Origin: Chitinophagaceae bacterium
GTDB taxonomy: Bacteria > Bacteroidota > Bacteroidia > Chitinophagales > Chitinophagaceae
DNA: 64,000 nucleotides
Reading direction: 5' to 3'
Assembly: GCA_016719815.1 (NCBI GenBank)
Contig: JADJYK010000005.1
Location: forward strand, 124,001-188,000
In this document: piece by piece, positions 36,612-45,167 of the stretch
Numbering within the stretch: the first letter of the stretch is position 1
Layout: every line of letters begins with the position of its first letter
The notes under the pieces: model-generated
What the model was told of the DNA's origin: nothing
Databases searched by the model: none
Seen by the model: only the letters and a program-made list of their open reading frames with translations
Program-made: the position numbers and the translations under genes

Positions 36612-39011
36612 ATGATGACCAGCGCAGAAATACGGCAAGCATTTATGGATTTTTTCCGTTCCAAGAACCACGATATTGTGCCTTCGGCTCCTATTGTGGT
36701 GAAGAACGACCCCACACTCATGTTCACCAATGCGGGCATGAACCAATTCAAAGATTATTTTCTCGGCAATAAGAAAGCGGCCAATCCACGGGTTGCTGAT
36801 ACACAAAAATGCCTGCGGGTAAGCGGCAAGCACAACGACCTTGAAGAAGTGGGTGTTGACACCTATCACCACACCATGTTCGAAATGCTGGGCAACTGGA
36901 GCTTTGGCGATTACTTCAAAAAAGAAGCCATCGCCTGGAGTTGGGAACTGCTTGTAGATGTGCTGAAGATTGACAAAGACAAAATTTACGTTACCATTTT
37001 TGAAGGCGACGAAAAAGAAGGCCTGCCCAGGGACGAAGAGGCTTATAACGAGTGGAAGAAAGTTATTGCCGAAGACCGGATCTTGATGGGTAATAAAAAG
37101 ATAATTTTTGGGAGATGGGCGACACAGGCCCCTGCGGTCCCTGTACTGAAATACATGTAGACTGCCGCCCCGATGAAGAAAGAAAACAGGTGGATGGCAA
37201 AACACAGGTGAATAAAGACAATCCGCAAGTGATAGAAATCTGGAACAATGTATTCATCCAGTTTAACCGTAAAAAAGATGGAAGCCTGGAGCCGCTGCCT
37301 GCCAAACATGTGGATACGGGTATGGGTCTGGAACGATTGGTAAGAGTGCTGCAAAACAAAACGTCTAACTACGACACCGATATTTTTACAGGAACTATTG
37401 CTGTTGCCGAAGGAATAACGGGAAAAAAATATGATTACAGCGATTCCAAACAGGCCGTTGCGTTTCGTGTAATTGCCGATCATATCCGGGCAATCAGTTT
37501 CACAATTGCTGACGGGCAATTGCCTTCCAACCCCGGTGCCGGTTATGTTATCCGCCGGATATTAAGAAGGGCGGTTCGTTATTATTATTCCTACCTCGAC
37601 TACAAGCATCCTTTGCTAACACAGTTGGTGCCGGTGTTGGCAAAGCAGTTTGAAACGGTTTTCACTGAGCTTTACTCACAAGTAGATTTTGTTGCCAAGG
37701 TAGTGAAGGAAGAGGAGGAATCATTTTTGAGGACTTTGGAAAAAGGGTTGAAGAGGGTAGATGACTACATAGCAATAATGAAAAGCACACATCCCGGGGC
37801 AATCAAAATTGATATTGATGGTAAAACGGCATTTGAACTGTTCGATACATTTGGATTCCCCTTAGACTTGACCCAATTAATAGCAAAGGAAAATAATTCT
37901 GAAGTTGATGTTGTTGAATTTAACTTATATATGCAGCAACAAAAAGACCGCAGCCGTGCTGCCACATCCATTGATGCTGGCGACTGGATTGAACTGAAAG
38001 AAGGCTCCAACAAGTTTGTAGGTTACGATTCTCTTGAGGCCAAGACACAAATACTCAAATACCGCAAGGTAAAAGCAAAAGGAAAAGAGCTTTACCAGAT
38101 AGTTTTGGAAACAACACCGTTCTATGCCGAAAGCGGCGGACAGGTGGGAGATAGAGGCACACTCACAACTCCCGACTCACAACTCACAATCATTGATACA
38201 AGAAAAGACAACGACTTAATCATCCATTTTTCAGAAACCATTCCTGCTGATTTAACAGGTGAAGTATTTGCCAAAGTAGATGCTGAAAAAAGAAAGAACA
38301 CAGCATTGCATCACTCGGCCACACACCTGCTGCATGCCGCATTGCGTAAAGTGCTGGGCAACCATGTGGCACAAAAGGGCTCATTAGTAAATGAAGAACA
38401 TCTTCGTTTTGACTTCTCTCATTTTGCCAAAGTAACCGATGAAGAAATTGCCAAAGTGGAAGCACTCGTAAATGAGAAAATCAGGGAGAATATTCCGGTT
38501 GTAATAAAGTCAATGCCAAAGGATGAAGCCATGAAATTGGGTGCTATGGCTTTATTTGGAGAAAAATATGGAGATGTGGTTCGTGTGGTTATTATAGACC
38601 CCAACTATTCGGTTGAATTATGCGGAGGCACACATATTGGTGCAACAGGAGAATTAGGCTTGTTTAAATTAACAAGTGAATCAGCAGTAGCTGCCGGTGT
38701 TCGCCGTGCGGAAGCTATCTGTGGCACACAGGCCGAAGAATACGTAAACAGCCAGTTGAAATTTATCAGCAGCCTGAAAGAGGTACTTAAGAACCCTAAA
38801 GACGTACTGAAAGCCATTGAGAACCTGCAAAACGAGAATACAGAACTCAAGAAACATTTAGAATCGACTTGATGCCGGTAAGATTATAAAAGAGAAAGTA
38901 GCTCCGTTAATCAAAGGCGGTGGTGGTGGTCAGAAAACCCTGGCAACCGCCGGCGGTCAGGAAGCGGGAAAACTTACTGAGGTAATTACTGCTGTTAAGA
39001 GTTTGCTGTAA
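36612..39011 (+). CDS. alaS: Alanyl-tRNA synthetase (one frame break and an internal deletion)
   Basis: AlaS charges tRNA-Ala. The class II catalytic domain starts MMTSAEIRQAFMDFFRSKNH and includes GKHNDLEEVGVDTYHHTMFE, then MLGNWSFGDYF. The editing domain has HHSATHLLHAALRKVLG and the Cys of CGGTHIGATG. The first break is at the A5 run 37095-37099 (six needed, giving NKKDNFWEMGDTGPCGPCTE). Near 38862-38872 the frame changes again and ELKKHLES meets LDAGKIIKEKVAPLIKGGGG. Relatives have roughly 90-100 more residues in between, so part of the C-Ala/DHHA1 region is missing. The true length should be near 880. Start at ATG 36612 or 36615. Confidence 0.95.
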
Positions 39012-39161
39012 TCAGGAGGTAAAAGGAAAATCATCATCGTCAAACTTCATTTTTCTCCAGCCTTTAGGGAGCGACTTTTTGCTATCGTAGTAAAAATAAA
39101 GGGTAAAAATTATCAAAACCATGCAGAGAGCAATTATTAATATGAGGAGTATTGTATTCAT
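39012..39161 (-). CDS. Small single-span membrane protein
   Basis: From the ATG at 39159-39161: MNTILLILIIALCMVLIIFT begins a 49-residue protein with one hydrophobic helix, then KKSLPKGWRKMKFDDDDFPF. A longer version from 39233 would place hydrophilic residues before the helix and seems less likely. It is convergent with alaS and touches its stop. No family is recognised. The acidic tail after a basic stretch suggests the C terminus lies in the cytoplasm. Confidence 0.55.
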   Translation of the reverse strand: MNTILLILIIALCMVLIIFTLYFYYDSKKSLPKGWRKMKFDDDDFPFTS

Positions 39162-39461
39162 AACGGCCAATGAATAAGATTCTTGATTTTCAAAATTCGT
39201 ATTTTTTTTAATATAATAAGACTCTTTGAACACTTTTATAAAATAGTTAATTCAGTTGAGAGGTTATAACCTAAACGGGAGACTAATACTTCTTGAATTT
39301 TCGGCAGGCGATAGCCGTTTCGTTGTTGGGCAAAATGTGACTCTCTTAATTCTTATTTGAAAAAAGAAAACTGACCTTGGATTTCGGTTAATGACCTTAG
39401 CATCAGGAAAAGTCTATTCTACATAAGCTGCTGGTGCGAGAGTGAAATATGGGTCAAAAAA

Positions 39462-39614
39462 ATGAAAATCAAAGAATTACATCAGAAAATGTCTGAAACT
39501 GTTGCTTCAGTCCCTGTGTCTGAAAATGCAGTATGCCTTGTATCGGAAAGAGTTTTGTCGAATTCCATCCTGTCGTCAGCTAACCAGGCCTTTCATCATT
39601 TTACTGTTATTTAA
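39462..39614 (+). CDS. Possible 50-residue ORF, weak
   Basis: An ATG-started frame encodes MKIKELHQKMSETVASVPVS and 30 more residues before TAA. It has no signal peptide, no known motif and no clear ribosome-binding site. It could be chance or the remnant of a gene. I list it because it is the only ORF in a long gap. Confidence 0.2.
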   Translation: MKIKELHQKMSETVASVPVSENAVCLVSERVLSNSILSSANQAFHHFTVI

Positions 39615-39649
39615 CATTTCCGAAACTTTTCGTATTTCATTTTAGTTGC

Positions 39650-39657
39650 TATATTTG
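39650..39657 (+). promoter_or_regulatory. -7 box TATATTTG of the PDZ protein gene
   Basis: TATATTTG is a full match to TAnnTTTG, 42 bases before the ATG at 39699. A TTTT stretch stands where the -33 TTG would be expected. This is a likely promoter giving a leader of about 35 bases. Confidence 0.55.
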
Positions 39658-39698
39658 ACTACGAAACTTAACGTAGATAATCTCTAAAACAAATTGAT

Positions 39699-40739
39699 AT
39701 GGAAAAAATATGGATGAAAAACTCACTGCTTGCTGCATTTGCGGCTCTGCTTGCTCCGTTGACCCTGATGGCACAGCAGGATGAAAAAAAGGCTATTGAA
39801 GAAAAGAAGAAAGAAGTAAGGCAGATTATTGTCACTATTGATGAAAATAGTGATAAGAAAACAGTTATTGAAATTGATGGGGAGAAAGTTACTGTAAATG
39901 GTAAGCCAATAGCTGACTACAAAGCAGAAAATGGTGCGGTAAAAATAAAGGAACGGAAAGTAAAAGATGTAGATGCGCTGAGTCCTGATTTTCCGGGAAG
40001 CGGGATGATGTTTTTCAGAAATGGAAACAATAACTTCTTTGGAGAAAGTATGAAATTGGAGGGAATGAAGAATAAGCCCATGCTGGGAGTAACAACAGAA
40101 AAGACAGATAAAGGAGTGGAGGTAAAAGATGTTACAAAAGAAAGTGCTGCTGAAAAAATTGGATTAAAGCAAGGTGACATCATTACAAAAATTGATGATA
40201 AAAAAATTGAGACACCAGATGATCTGTCAAAAGGTGTGCAGTCGCACAAGCCGGGAGATAAAGTAACTGTTCATTACAAAAGAGATGGAAAAGAGCAAAA
40301 AGCAGAGGCAGAACTGACACAGTGGAAAGGCACAAATGCATTTGGCACTCCCGGTCAGAATTTTGACTTTAACTTCAATTTTGATGACCTTAAAGATTTA
40401 CCAAAGGCATTTACAATTCCTAAGGCACCGGGTGTTCAAAACTGGAATTGGTCTGGTGGCGGTCCCAAACTGGGACTGTCTGTTCAGGATACAGAAGACG
40501 GAAAAGGAGTTAAAGTAATTGAAGTGGATAACGAAAGCAATGCGGCAAAGGCCGGTGTAAAGGAAAACGATATAATCACCCAAGTGGATGACAAATCAGT
40601 TAACAGTGTGGATGAGATAGCGAAAATGCTGAAGGAGAAAAAAGAAAACCTGTCGGTAAAGCTGCAGGTAACCCGTGGAAATAAATCTCAAACCATTGAA
40701 GTGAAAATACCGAGAAAAATAAAAACGGCTGATTTATAG
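39699..40739 (+). CDS. Secreted protein with two PDZ domains and no protease domain
   Basis: A 346-residue protein with a signal peptide (LLAAFAALLAPLTLMAQ) and a charged region predicted to be helical (about 27-85). A first PDZ domain follows at about 125-210 (MLGVTTEKTDKGVEVKDVTK; AAEKIGLKQGDIITKIDDKK). After a linker rich in Phe, Asn and Asp comes a second PDZ domain at about 262-340 (LGLSVQDTEDGKGVKVIEVD; AAKAGVKENDIITQVDD). PDZ pairs like this occur in DegP/HtrA, but the catalytic Ser-His-Asp domain is absent, so it is probably a periplasmic adaptor or chaperone. It has its own promoter and terminator, so it is a single-gene unit. Confidence 0.85.
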   Translation: MEKIWMKNSLLAAFAALLAPLTLMAQQDEKKAIEEKKKEVRQIIVTIDENSDKKTVIEIDGEKVTVNGKPIADYKAENGAVKIKERKVKDVDALSPDFPGSGMMFFRNGNNNFFGESMKLEGMKNKPMLGVTTEKTDKGVEVKDVTKESAAEKIGLKQGDIITKIDDKKIETPDDLSKGVQSHKPGDKVTVHYKRDGKEQKAEAELTQWKGTNAFGTPGQNFDFNFNFDDLKDLPKAFTIPKAPGVQNWNWSGGGPKLGLSVQDTEDGKGVKVIEVDNESNAAKAGVKENDIITQVDDKSVNSVDEIAKMLKEKKENLSVKLQVTRGNKSQTIEVKIPRKIKTADL

Positions 40740-40758
40740 CAGGTTTATAAATGGCTTT

Positions 40759-40786
40759 AAACCCCGGCCTCTGGTCGGGGTTTTTT
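40759..40786 (+). terminator. Intrinsic terminator after the PDZ gene
   Basis: Stem AAACCCCG / CGGGGTTT with a 9-base loop, followed by a run of T. It lies 20 bases after the stop codon. Confidence 0.85.
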
Positions 40787-40823
40787 GTATCAAAATAGCC
40801 CGTACCTGTAAGGCTACGAAGTG

Positions 40824-40831
40824 TATTTTTG
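40824..40831 (+). promoter_or_regulatory. -7 box TATTTTTG of gatB
   Basis: TATTTTTG matches TAnnTTTG and stands 16 bases before the gatB ATG. No convincing TTG was found upstream. Because a terminator lies just before it, a promoter here is expected. Confidence 0.45.
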
Positions 40832-40846
40832 CCGTTCCTGAAAGAA

Positions 40847-42292
40847 ATGACAGATTATAATAAATATGAAGTAGTAGTGGGCCTTGAAGTGCATGCCCAG
40901 TTACAAACGGCCAGCAAGTTATTTTGTGGTGACAGTATTGCATTTGGTGCCGACCCCAACACACATGTAAGTCCAATTACATTGGGGCATCCAGGTACCT
41001 TGCCTAAGATGAACCGGAAAGCAGTTGAGTATGCAATTAAAATGGGTTTGGCCTGTAACTGTGAAATTGAACGGCACAACTATTTTGCCCGTAAAAACTA
41101 TTTTTATCCCGATCTTCCAAAAGGATATCAGTTGTCACAACATACCACACCTGTTTGTAAAGGAGGCTATATAAAAATTACCGTGGATGGACTGGAAAAG
41201 AATATTAGTTTAAACAGGATTCACATTGAAGAAGATGCGGGCAAAAGTATTCATGACAATGGCGATACATATACACGTGTTGATTATAACAGGGCCGGCA
41301 CACCTTTGATTGAAATAGTAACCGAGCCTGACTTACGCAGCGGTGATGAAGCCTTTGCGTACTTAACAGAAATAAGAAAGCTTGTTCGTTACCTTGAAAT
41401 ATGCGATGGAAACATGGAAGAAGGGAGTTTGCGCTGTGATGCAAACATATCAGTAAGACTGAAAGGAGAAGAGAAGCTCGGTATAAAAGTTGAAGTAAAA
41501 AATCTCAATTCTATCCGCAATGTAAAAAGAGCTATTGAGATTGAGTCTGCAAGATTGATCAGCATTATTGAATCAGGTGGTGAAATAAAACAGCAGACAA
41601 GAAGTTTTGATGCAAACAACGGAACAACCTTTTCTATTCGTGACAAGGAAGATGCTGATGATTACCGCTATTTCGCCGAGCCTGATCTCACACCGTTTGA
41701 TTTACAAGACGGGTTTATTGAAAATATTCGTATAACATTACCGGCTTTACCCTGGCAACGGGTGCATAGGTATATGAATGAAATGGGTCTTTCAGAGTAT
41801 GATGCTTTAAATCTGTCAGATGAAAAGAAAATTTCTGACTATTTTGAATCAGTATCAGAGATTACTACAAATTATAAAGCAATTGCAAACTGGATAAACG
41901 GACCGGTTAAAACCTGGATGAATGAACAGGGAAAAGAAATAACCGGTTTTCCCATTCAGCCCTCTCAGTTAGCTGCATTAATACAAATGGTACAAAACGG
42001 GAGGATGAGTTTTTCCGTAGCCTCAACAAAGTTATTTAACCAGCTGCTGAATGAGCCAGCTGCAAACGTTGAGCAGACGGCACAAAAAATGAACCTGATT
42101 CAGGAGTCTGATTCATCAGCGCTTGAACCAATTGTGGACGCTGTACTGGCAAAAATGACCGAAAAAGTAAATGAATACAAAAAAGGGAAAAAAGGTCTGC
42201 TTTCTCTATTTGTTGGTGAAGTAATAAAGCATTCAAAAGGCAAAGCCGACCCAAAAGTGGTAAACGAACTTTTGCTTAATAAGTTAAAATAA
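40847..42292 (+). CDS. gatB: Aspartyl/glutamyl-tRNA amidotransferase subunit B
   Basis: GatB, with GatA and GatC, converts Glu-tRNA-Gln (and Asp-tRNA-Asn) to the amide form. The protein has the GatB core (YEVVVGLEVHAQLQTASKLF; NYFYPDLPKGYQLSQH; GTPLIEIVTEPDLRS) and the C-terminal YqeY-like tail (SVASTKLFNQLLNEPA). I choose the ATG at 40847 over an upstream TTG because MTDYNKYEVVVGLEVH is the usual beginning. Length is 481 residues. gatA and gatC are not in the window. The next gene starts 8 bases after its stop. Confidence 0.96.
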   Translation: MTDYNKYEVVVGLEVHAQLQTASKLFCGDSIAFGADPNTHVSPITLGHPGTLPKMNRKAVEYAIKMGLACNCEIERHNYFARKNYFYPDLPKGYQLSQHTTPVCKGGYIKITVDGLEKNISLNRIHIEEDAGKSIHDNGDTYTRVDYNRAGTPLIEIVTEPDLRSGDEAFAYLTEIRKLVRYLEICDGNMEEGSLRCDANISVRLKGEEKLGIKVEVKNLNSIRNVKRAIEIESARLISIIESGGEIKQQTRSFDANNGTTFSIRDKEDADDYRYFAEPDLTPFDLQDGFIENIRITLPALPWQRVHRYMNEMGLSEYDALNLSDEKKISDYFESVSEITTNYKAIANWINGPVKTWMNEQGKEITGFPIQPSQLAALIQMVQNGRMSFSVASTKLFNQLLNEPAANVEQTAQKMNLIQESDSSALEPIVDAVLAKMTEKVNEYKKGKKGLLSLFVGEVIKHSKGKADPKVVNELLLNKLK

Positions 42293-42300
42293 CAAATACT

Positions 42301-43455
42301 ATGGATATAAGAAGTGCAACTTTTGCGCTGCTCAGCCTTGCTTTCCTGTTTTCATGCGGGGGGAAATCAGGTGCAAAAAAATTTGTTGTAAGCGGTACTA
42401 TTTCAAACACCACTGCCCGTATGGTTTATCTTGAAGAAATGCCAATGACAACCATGCAGCGGGTCGTTGTTGATTCAGCAGTTATGGCAAAGGATGGAAA
42501 ATATAAATTGTCTGCAGGAGGCGCAGAAGATAGATTATACAATGTAATTATTGATGGATACCCTCTGGCAGCTGTAATTAACGATGTGCCAGAAATAACA
42601 CTAAATGCAACATTTGGCGAAGAAAGCAAACAATTTGTCAAAAGCTATGAAGTAGCAGGTTCGCCCGCAAGTACACAGCTGAAGGAGTTTATAACAGAGT
42701 TTAATAACAGGCTGCAGGTTATATTTCAGAATACTCAAAAAGCAGACAGTCTGAGCAAAGTACAAAACAATGATAGTTTGCTACAGACAATAGATATTAC
42801 ACTGCAAAGAAATGCTACTGAAATTTTGAACATGAGTAATGCTGCGATTAAAAAGAGCAGTAACCCGGCCTTAACAATGTTTATATTAGGTTATTACCAG
42901 GGACTTGCGGGAAATCCTGCCTATTTGCTGATGCCAATGAGTAAAGAACAGGTGATGGAAGTGGTAGATGGTGCGGTTAAAAAATTTCCGGAACACAAAG
43001 GCCTTTTGGCTATTAACGAATCACTGCAGGGCTGGGTAGGAAAGCCTGCTCCTGATTTTTCTATGCCAGACCCCAATGGAAAAGAAATAAGACTAAGTTC
43101 ATTCCGGGGAAAATATGTATTGGTTGATTTTTGGGCCAGTTGGTGTAAGCCGTGCCGGATGGAAAATCCTTTCATAGTTAAAGCATATAACAGATTTAAG
43201 AATAAAAATTTTACTGTGCTTGGCGTTTCACTTGATAGTAATGGCAAAAAAGATACATGGTTGAAAGCGGTTATACAGGACAGTCTTGCCTGGACGCATG
43301 TTAGTGACCTGATGTATTGGAGTAGTCCGATAATACAACTTTACAAAATTGAAGGAATACCTTTCAATGTACTCGTTGACCCGCAGGGAAAAGTAATTGC
43401 AGAGGCGTTGCGAGGGGAAGATTTGGAGAAAAAACTGGAAACAATATTGAAGTAG
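42301..43455 (+). CDS. TlpA-like thioredoxin lipoprotein with DUF4369-type N-terminal domain
   Basis: A 384-residue protein with a lipoprotein signal ending LSLAFLFSCGG. A beta-rich domain follows (about 28-120, like DUF4369: FVVSGTISNTTARMVYLEEM), then a helical linker. The C-terminal thioredoxin/AhpC-like domain (from about 245) has the redox centre FWASWCKPCRMENPF. These proteins are periplasmic disulfide reductases, facing the periplasm from a membrane anchor. It lies 8 bases after gatB, so the two may be co-transcribed, although no functional link is known. A strong terminator follows. Confidence 0.88.
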   Translation: MDIRSATFALLSLAFLFSCGGKSGAKKFVVSGTISNTTARMVYLEEMPMTTMQRVVVDSAVMAKDGKYKLSAGGAEDRLYNVIIDGYPLAAVINDVPEITLNATFGEESKQFVKSYEVAGSPASTQLKEFITEFNNRLQVIFQNTQKADSLSKVQNNDSLLQTIDITLQRNATEILNMSNAAIKKSSNPALTMFILGYYQGLAGNPAYLLMPMSKEQVMEVVDGAVKKFPEHKGLLAINESLQGWVGKPAPDFSMPDPNGKEIRLSSFRGKYVLVDFWASWCKPCRMENPFIVKAYNRFKNKNFTVLGVSLDSNGKKDTWLKAVIQDSLAWTHVSDLMYWSSPIIQLYKIEGIPFNVLVDPQGKVIAEALRGEDLEKKLETILK

Positions 43456-43473
43456 GGTCGTAGAACAAATAAT

Positions 43474-43503
43474 AAAAAGCCTCCGCAATTGCGGAGGCTT
43501 TTT
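43474..43503. terminator. Bidirectional intrinsic terminator between the TlpA-like gene and susD
   Basis: AAAAAGCCTCCGCAA and TTGCGGAGGCTTTTT form a perfect 15-base inverted repeat with A and T runs on both sides. It ends the rightward TlpA-like transcript and the leftward SusD transcript. Confidence 0.92.
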
Positions 43504-43519
43504 TATGAGGAGTTGACTA

Positions 43520-45133
43520 TTAGTACCCGGGATTTTGAGTTACAACAGGGTTGTCAATAATTTCAGCTGATGGTATTGGCCACAGGAAGCGGAAATCACT
43601 GTATGTAATTCCTGCCAGACCGGGAGTATAGGTAGTTCCGCAGTTATAAATTGCTGCTCCGGATGCACCATTTACAGCTTTTGCCGGAATACCACCGGTA
43701 GTGTATGCAGCATCTACTGCTAAACGGGAAATATCGCCCCAGCGTTTTCCTTCTGCCAAAAATTCAATTCTTCTTTCCAATAGGATCGCTTTAACCAAGT
43801 CAACAGATGTTGCGAAGTTAGCTGCCACATATTGGTTTGTAGCTGGTGTTGGGATAGACCTGTTTCTAACTGTATTCAGCAGGTCAATAGCTCGTTGAGA
43901 AATGGTTGCACCAGCATTTCTTGCTTCAGCCTCGGCCTGTGTAAGCAGTACTTCTGCATAGCGGATTTGCGGGGCATAATCACCACGGTTTACATAGTCA
44001 CGGTATTTGGTTGTGAAAAAGCTTGTACCTGCATTTGCATTATTACCAGAAACGTACAGGGCGGTTCTTCTCAGGTCATCACACCTCCAACCCGAATTAT
44101 TCCAGATAACAGGAGAGATGGCCACTAATCCACGGCCACCCAATGTAGCAGAACCAAACATGGCTGCTAATGAGCCATTAGGACCTACATTATCTATCGA
44201 ACTGTGCCTTACAGAGAACATGCTTTCTAAGTTTGTGGCTCCCCCATTATCTGCAAAAGGTGCATCCGGTGTGAGGCTTAGCTTCCATCCGCCAATTGGG
44301 CTTACAACAGTATTCCAGCTAAGGGGATTAATAGTCGCAGGAATAACTTTGTTTCCTTCTGCTATTACACCAGCCCAGTCGCCCATGTGCAGTTTCACTC
44401 TCATTTTAAGGGCAATTGCAGCTGCGATAGTACTCCTTACTGTTTTATCATTACCTGACAAAGAAGCGGCAAGGTTTGTTTCAGCATAATCAAGATCTCT
44501 TAAAATGCGCCTGTATACAGTATCGGAAACGGCTCTTGGCAATGTTCTTACCAAATCAACGGTAGCAGGAACATTTACTGCGAGATCTCTGTATGGAACA
44601 CCAATCTGGCTGCCGTTTCCATCCCTGTAAGGTCTGGCCCAATGGATCATTAGTTCATGATGCGACAGGGCCCTGAGAAAACGGCATTCAGCTTCATATT
44701 GTGCAGCAGCTGCAGCACTTAACACACCCGAAGTGCCGGCCTGCCTGAATCCATCAATGCAAACATTGGCTTTATTTATCAATGCATACAATGAATTCCA
44801 GTGGCCTACACAGTTGGCACTGCTTGCATTGTAAGTTGCCTGGTAAGTTATCTGGAAAAAAGTGGCAATATTGATTAAATCTTCGCCACGGCAATCTGAT
44901 TGCTCAATATTGGCAGCACCGAAAGGGTATCCACGCAGTGTTCCATCGGTATAAGCACCGCTTTGCGCAGCATCATAAACTCCCATCAGCGATACAAGAC
45001 ATTTGGCGGGAGTGCTGAAAGCTTCTGTACTTGCTACAGAACCGTAAGGAGCAAGATCGAGTGACTTTTTGCAACTGACAAGCAGAACAGCCATCAGGGG
45101 CAAAAGCACTAAAAATTTTCTTAATTGTTTCAT
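43520..45133 (-). CDS. SusD/RagB family outer-membrane lipoprotein (pair 1)
   Basis: SusD proteins sit on the outer-membrane surface and close the lid on the SusC transporter. The 537-residue protein has a lipobox (MAVLLVSCKK). The family features are CLVSLMGVYDAAQSGAYTDG early on, TPR-like helices (YEAECRFLRALSHHELMIHW), and the C-terminal RYAEVLLTQAEAEARNAGA, then LLERRIEFLAEGKRWGDISR. It directly follows its SusC partner, with a 34-base gap. The ligand is unknown; no glycoside hydrolase or regulator is encoded nearby. Confidence 0.93.
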   Translation of the reverse strand: MKQLRKFLVLLPLMAVLLVSCKKSLDLAPYGSVASTEAFSTPAKCLVSLMGVYDAAQSGAYTDGTLRGYPFGAANIEQSDCRGEDLINIATFFQITYQATYNASSANCVGHWNSLYALINKANVCIDGFRQAGTSGVLSAAAAAQYEAECRFLRALSHHELMIHWARPYRDGNGSQIGVPYRDLAVNVPATVDLVRTLPRAVSDTVYRRILRDLDYAETNLAASLSGNDKTVRSTIAAAIALKMRVKLHMGDWAGVIAEGNKVIPATINPLSWNTVVSPIGGWKLSLTPDAPFADNGGATNLESMFSVRHSSIDNVGPNGSLAAMFGSATLGGRGLVAISPVIWNNSGWRCDDLRRTALYVSGNNANAGTSFFTTKYRDYVNRGDYAPQIRYAEVLLTQAEAEARNAGATISQRAIDLLNTVRNRSIPTPATNQYVAANFATSVDLVKAILLERRIEFLAEGKRWGDISRLAVDAAYTTGGIPAKAVNGASGAAIYNCGTTYTPGLAGITYSDFRFLWPIPSAEIIDNPVVTQNPGY

Positions 45134-45167
45134 ATAAAAGTATTTTATAGAGGGTTAACCGTTTTTA

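Larger units (their letters stand above)
39162..39698. other. Intergenic region upstream of the PDZ protein
   Basis: About 537 bases with one possible mini-ORF (39462-39614) and a good -7 box (39650-39657). Apart from these nothing was recognised; no repeats or RNA-like stems stood out. Confidence 0.5.
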
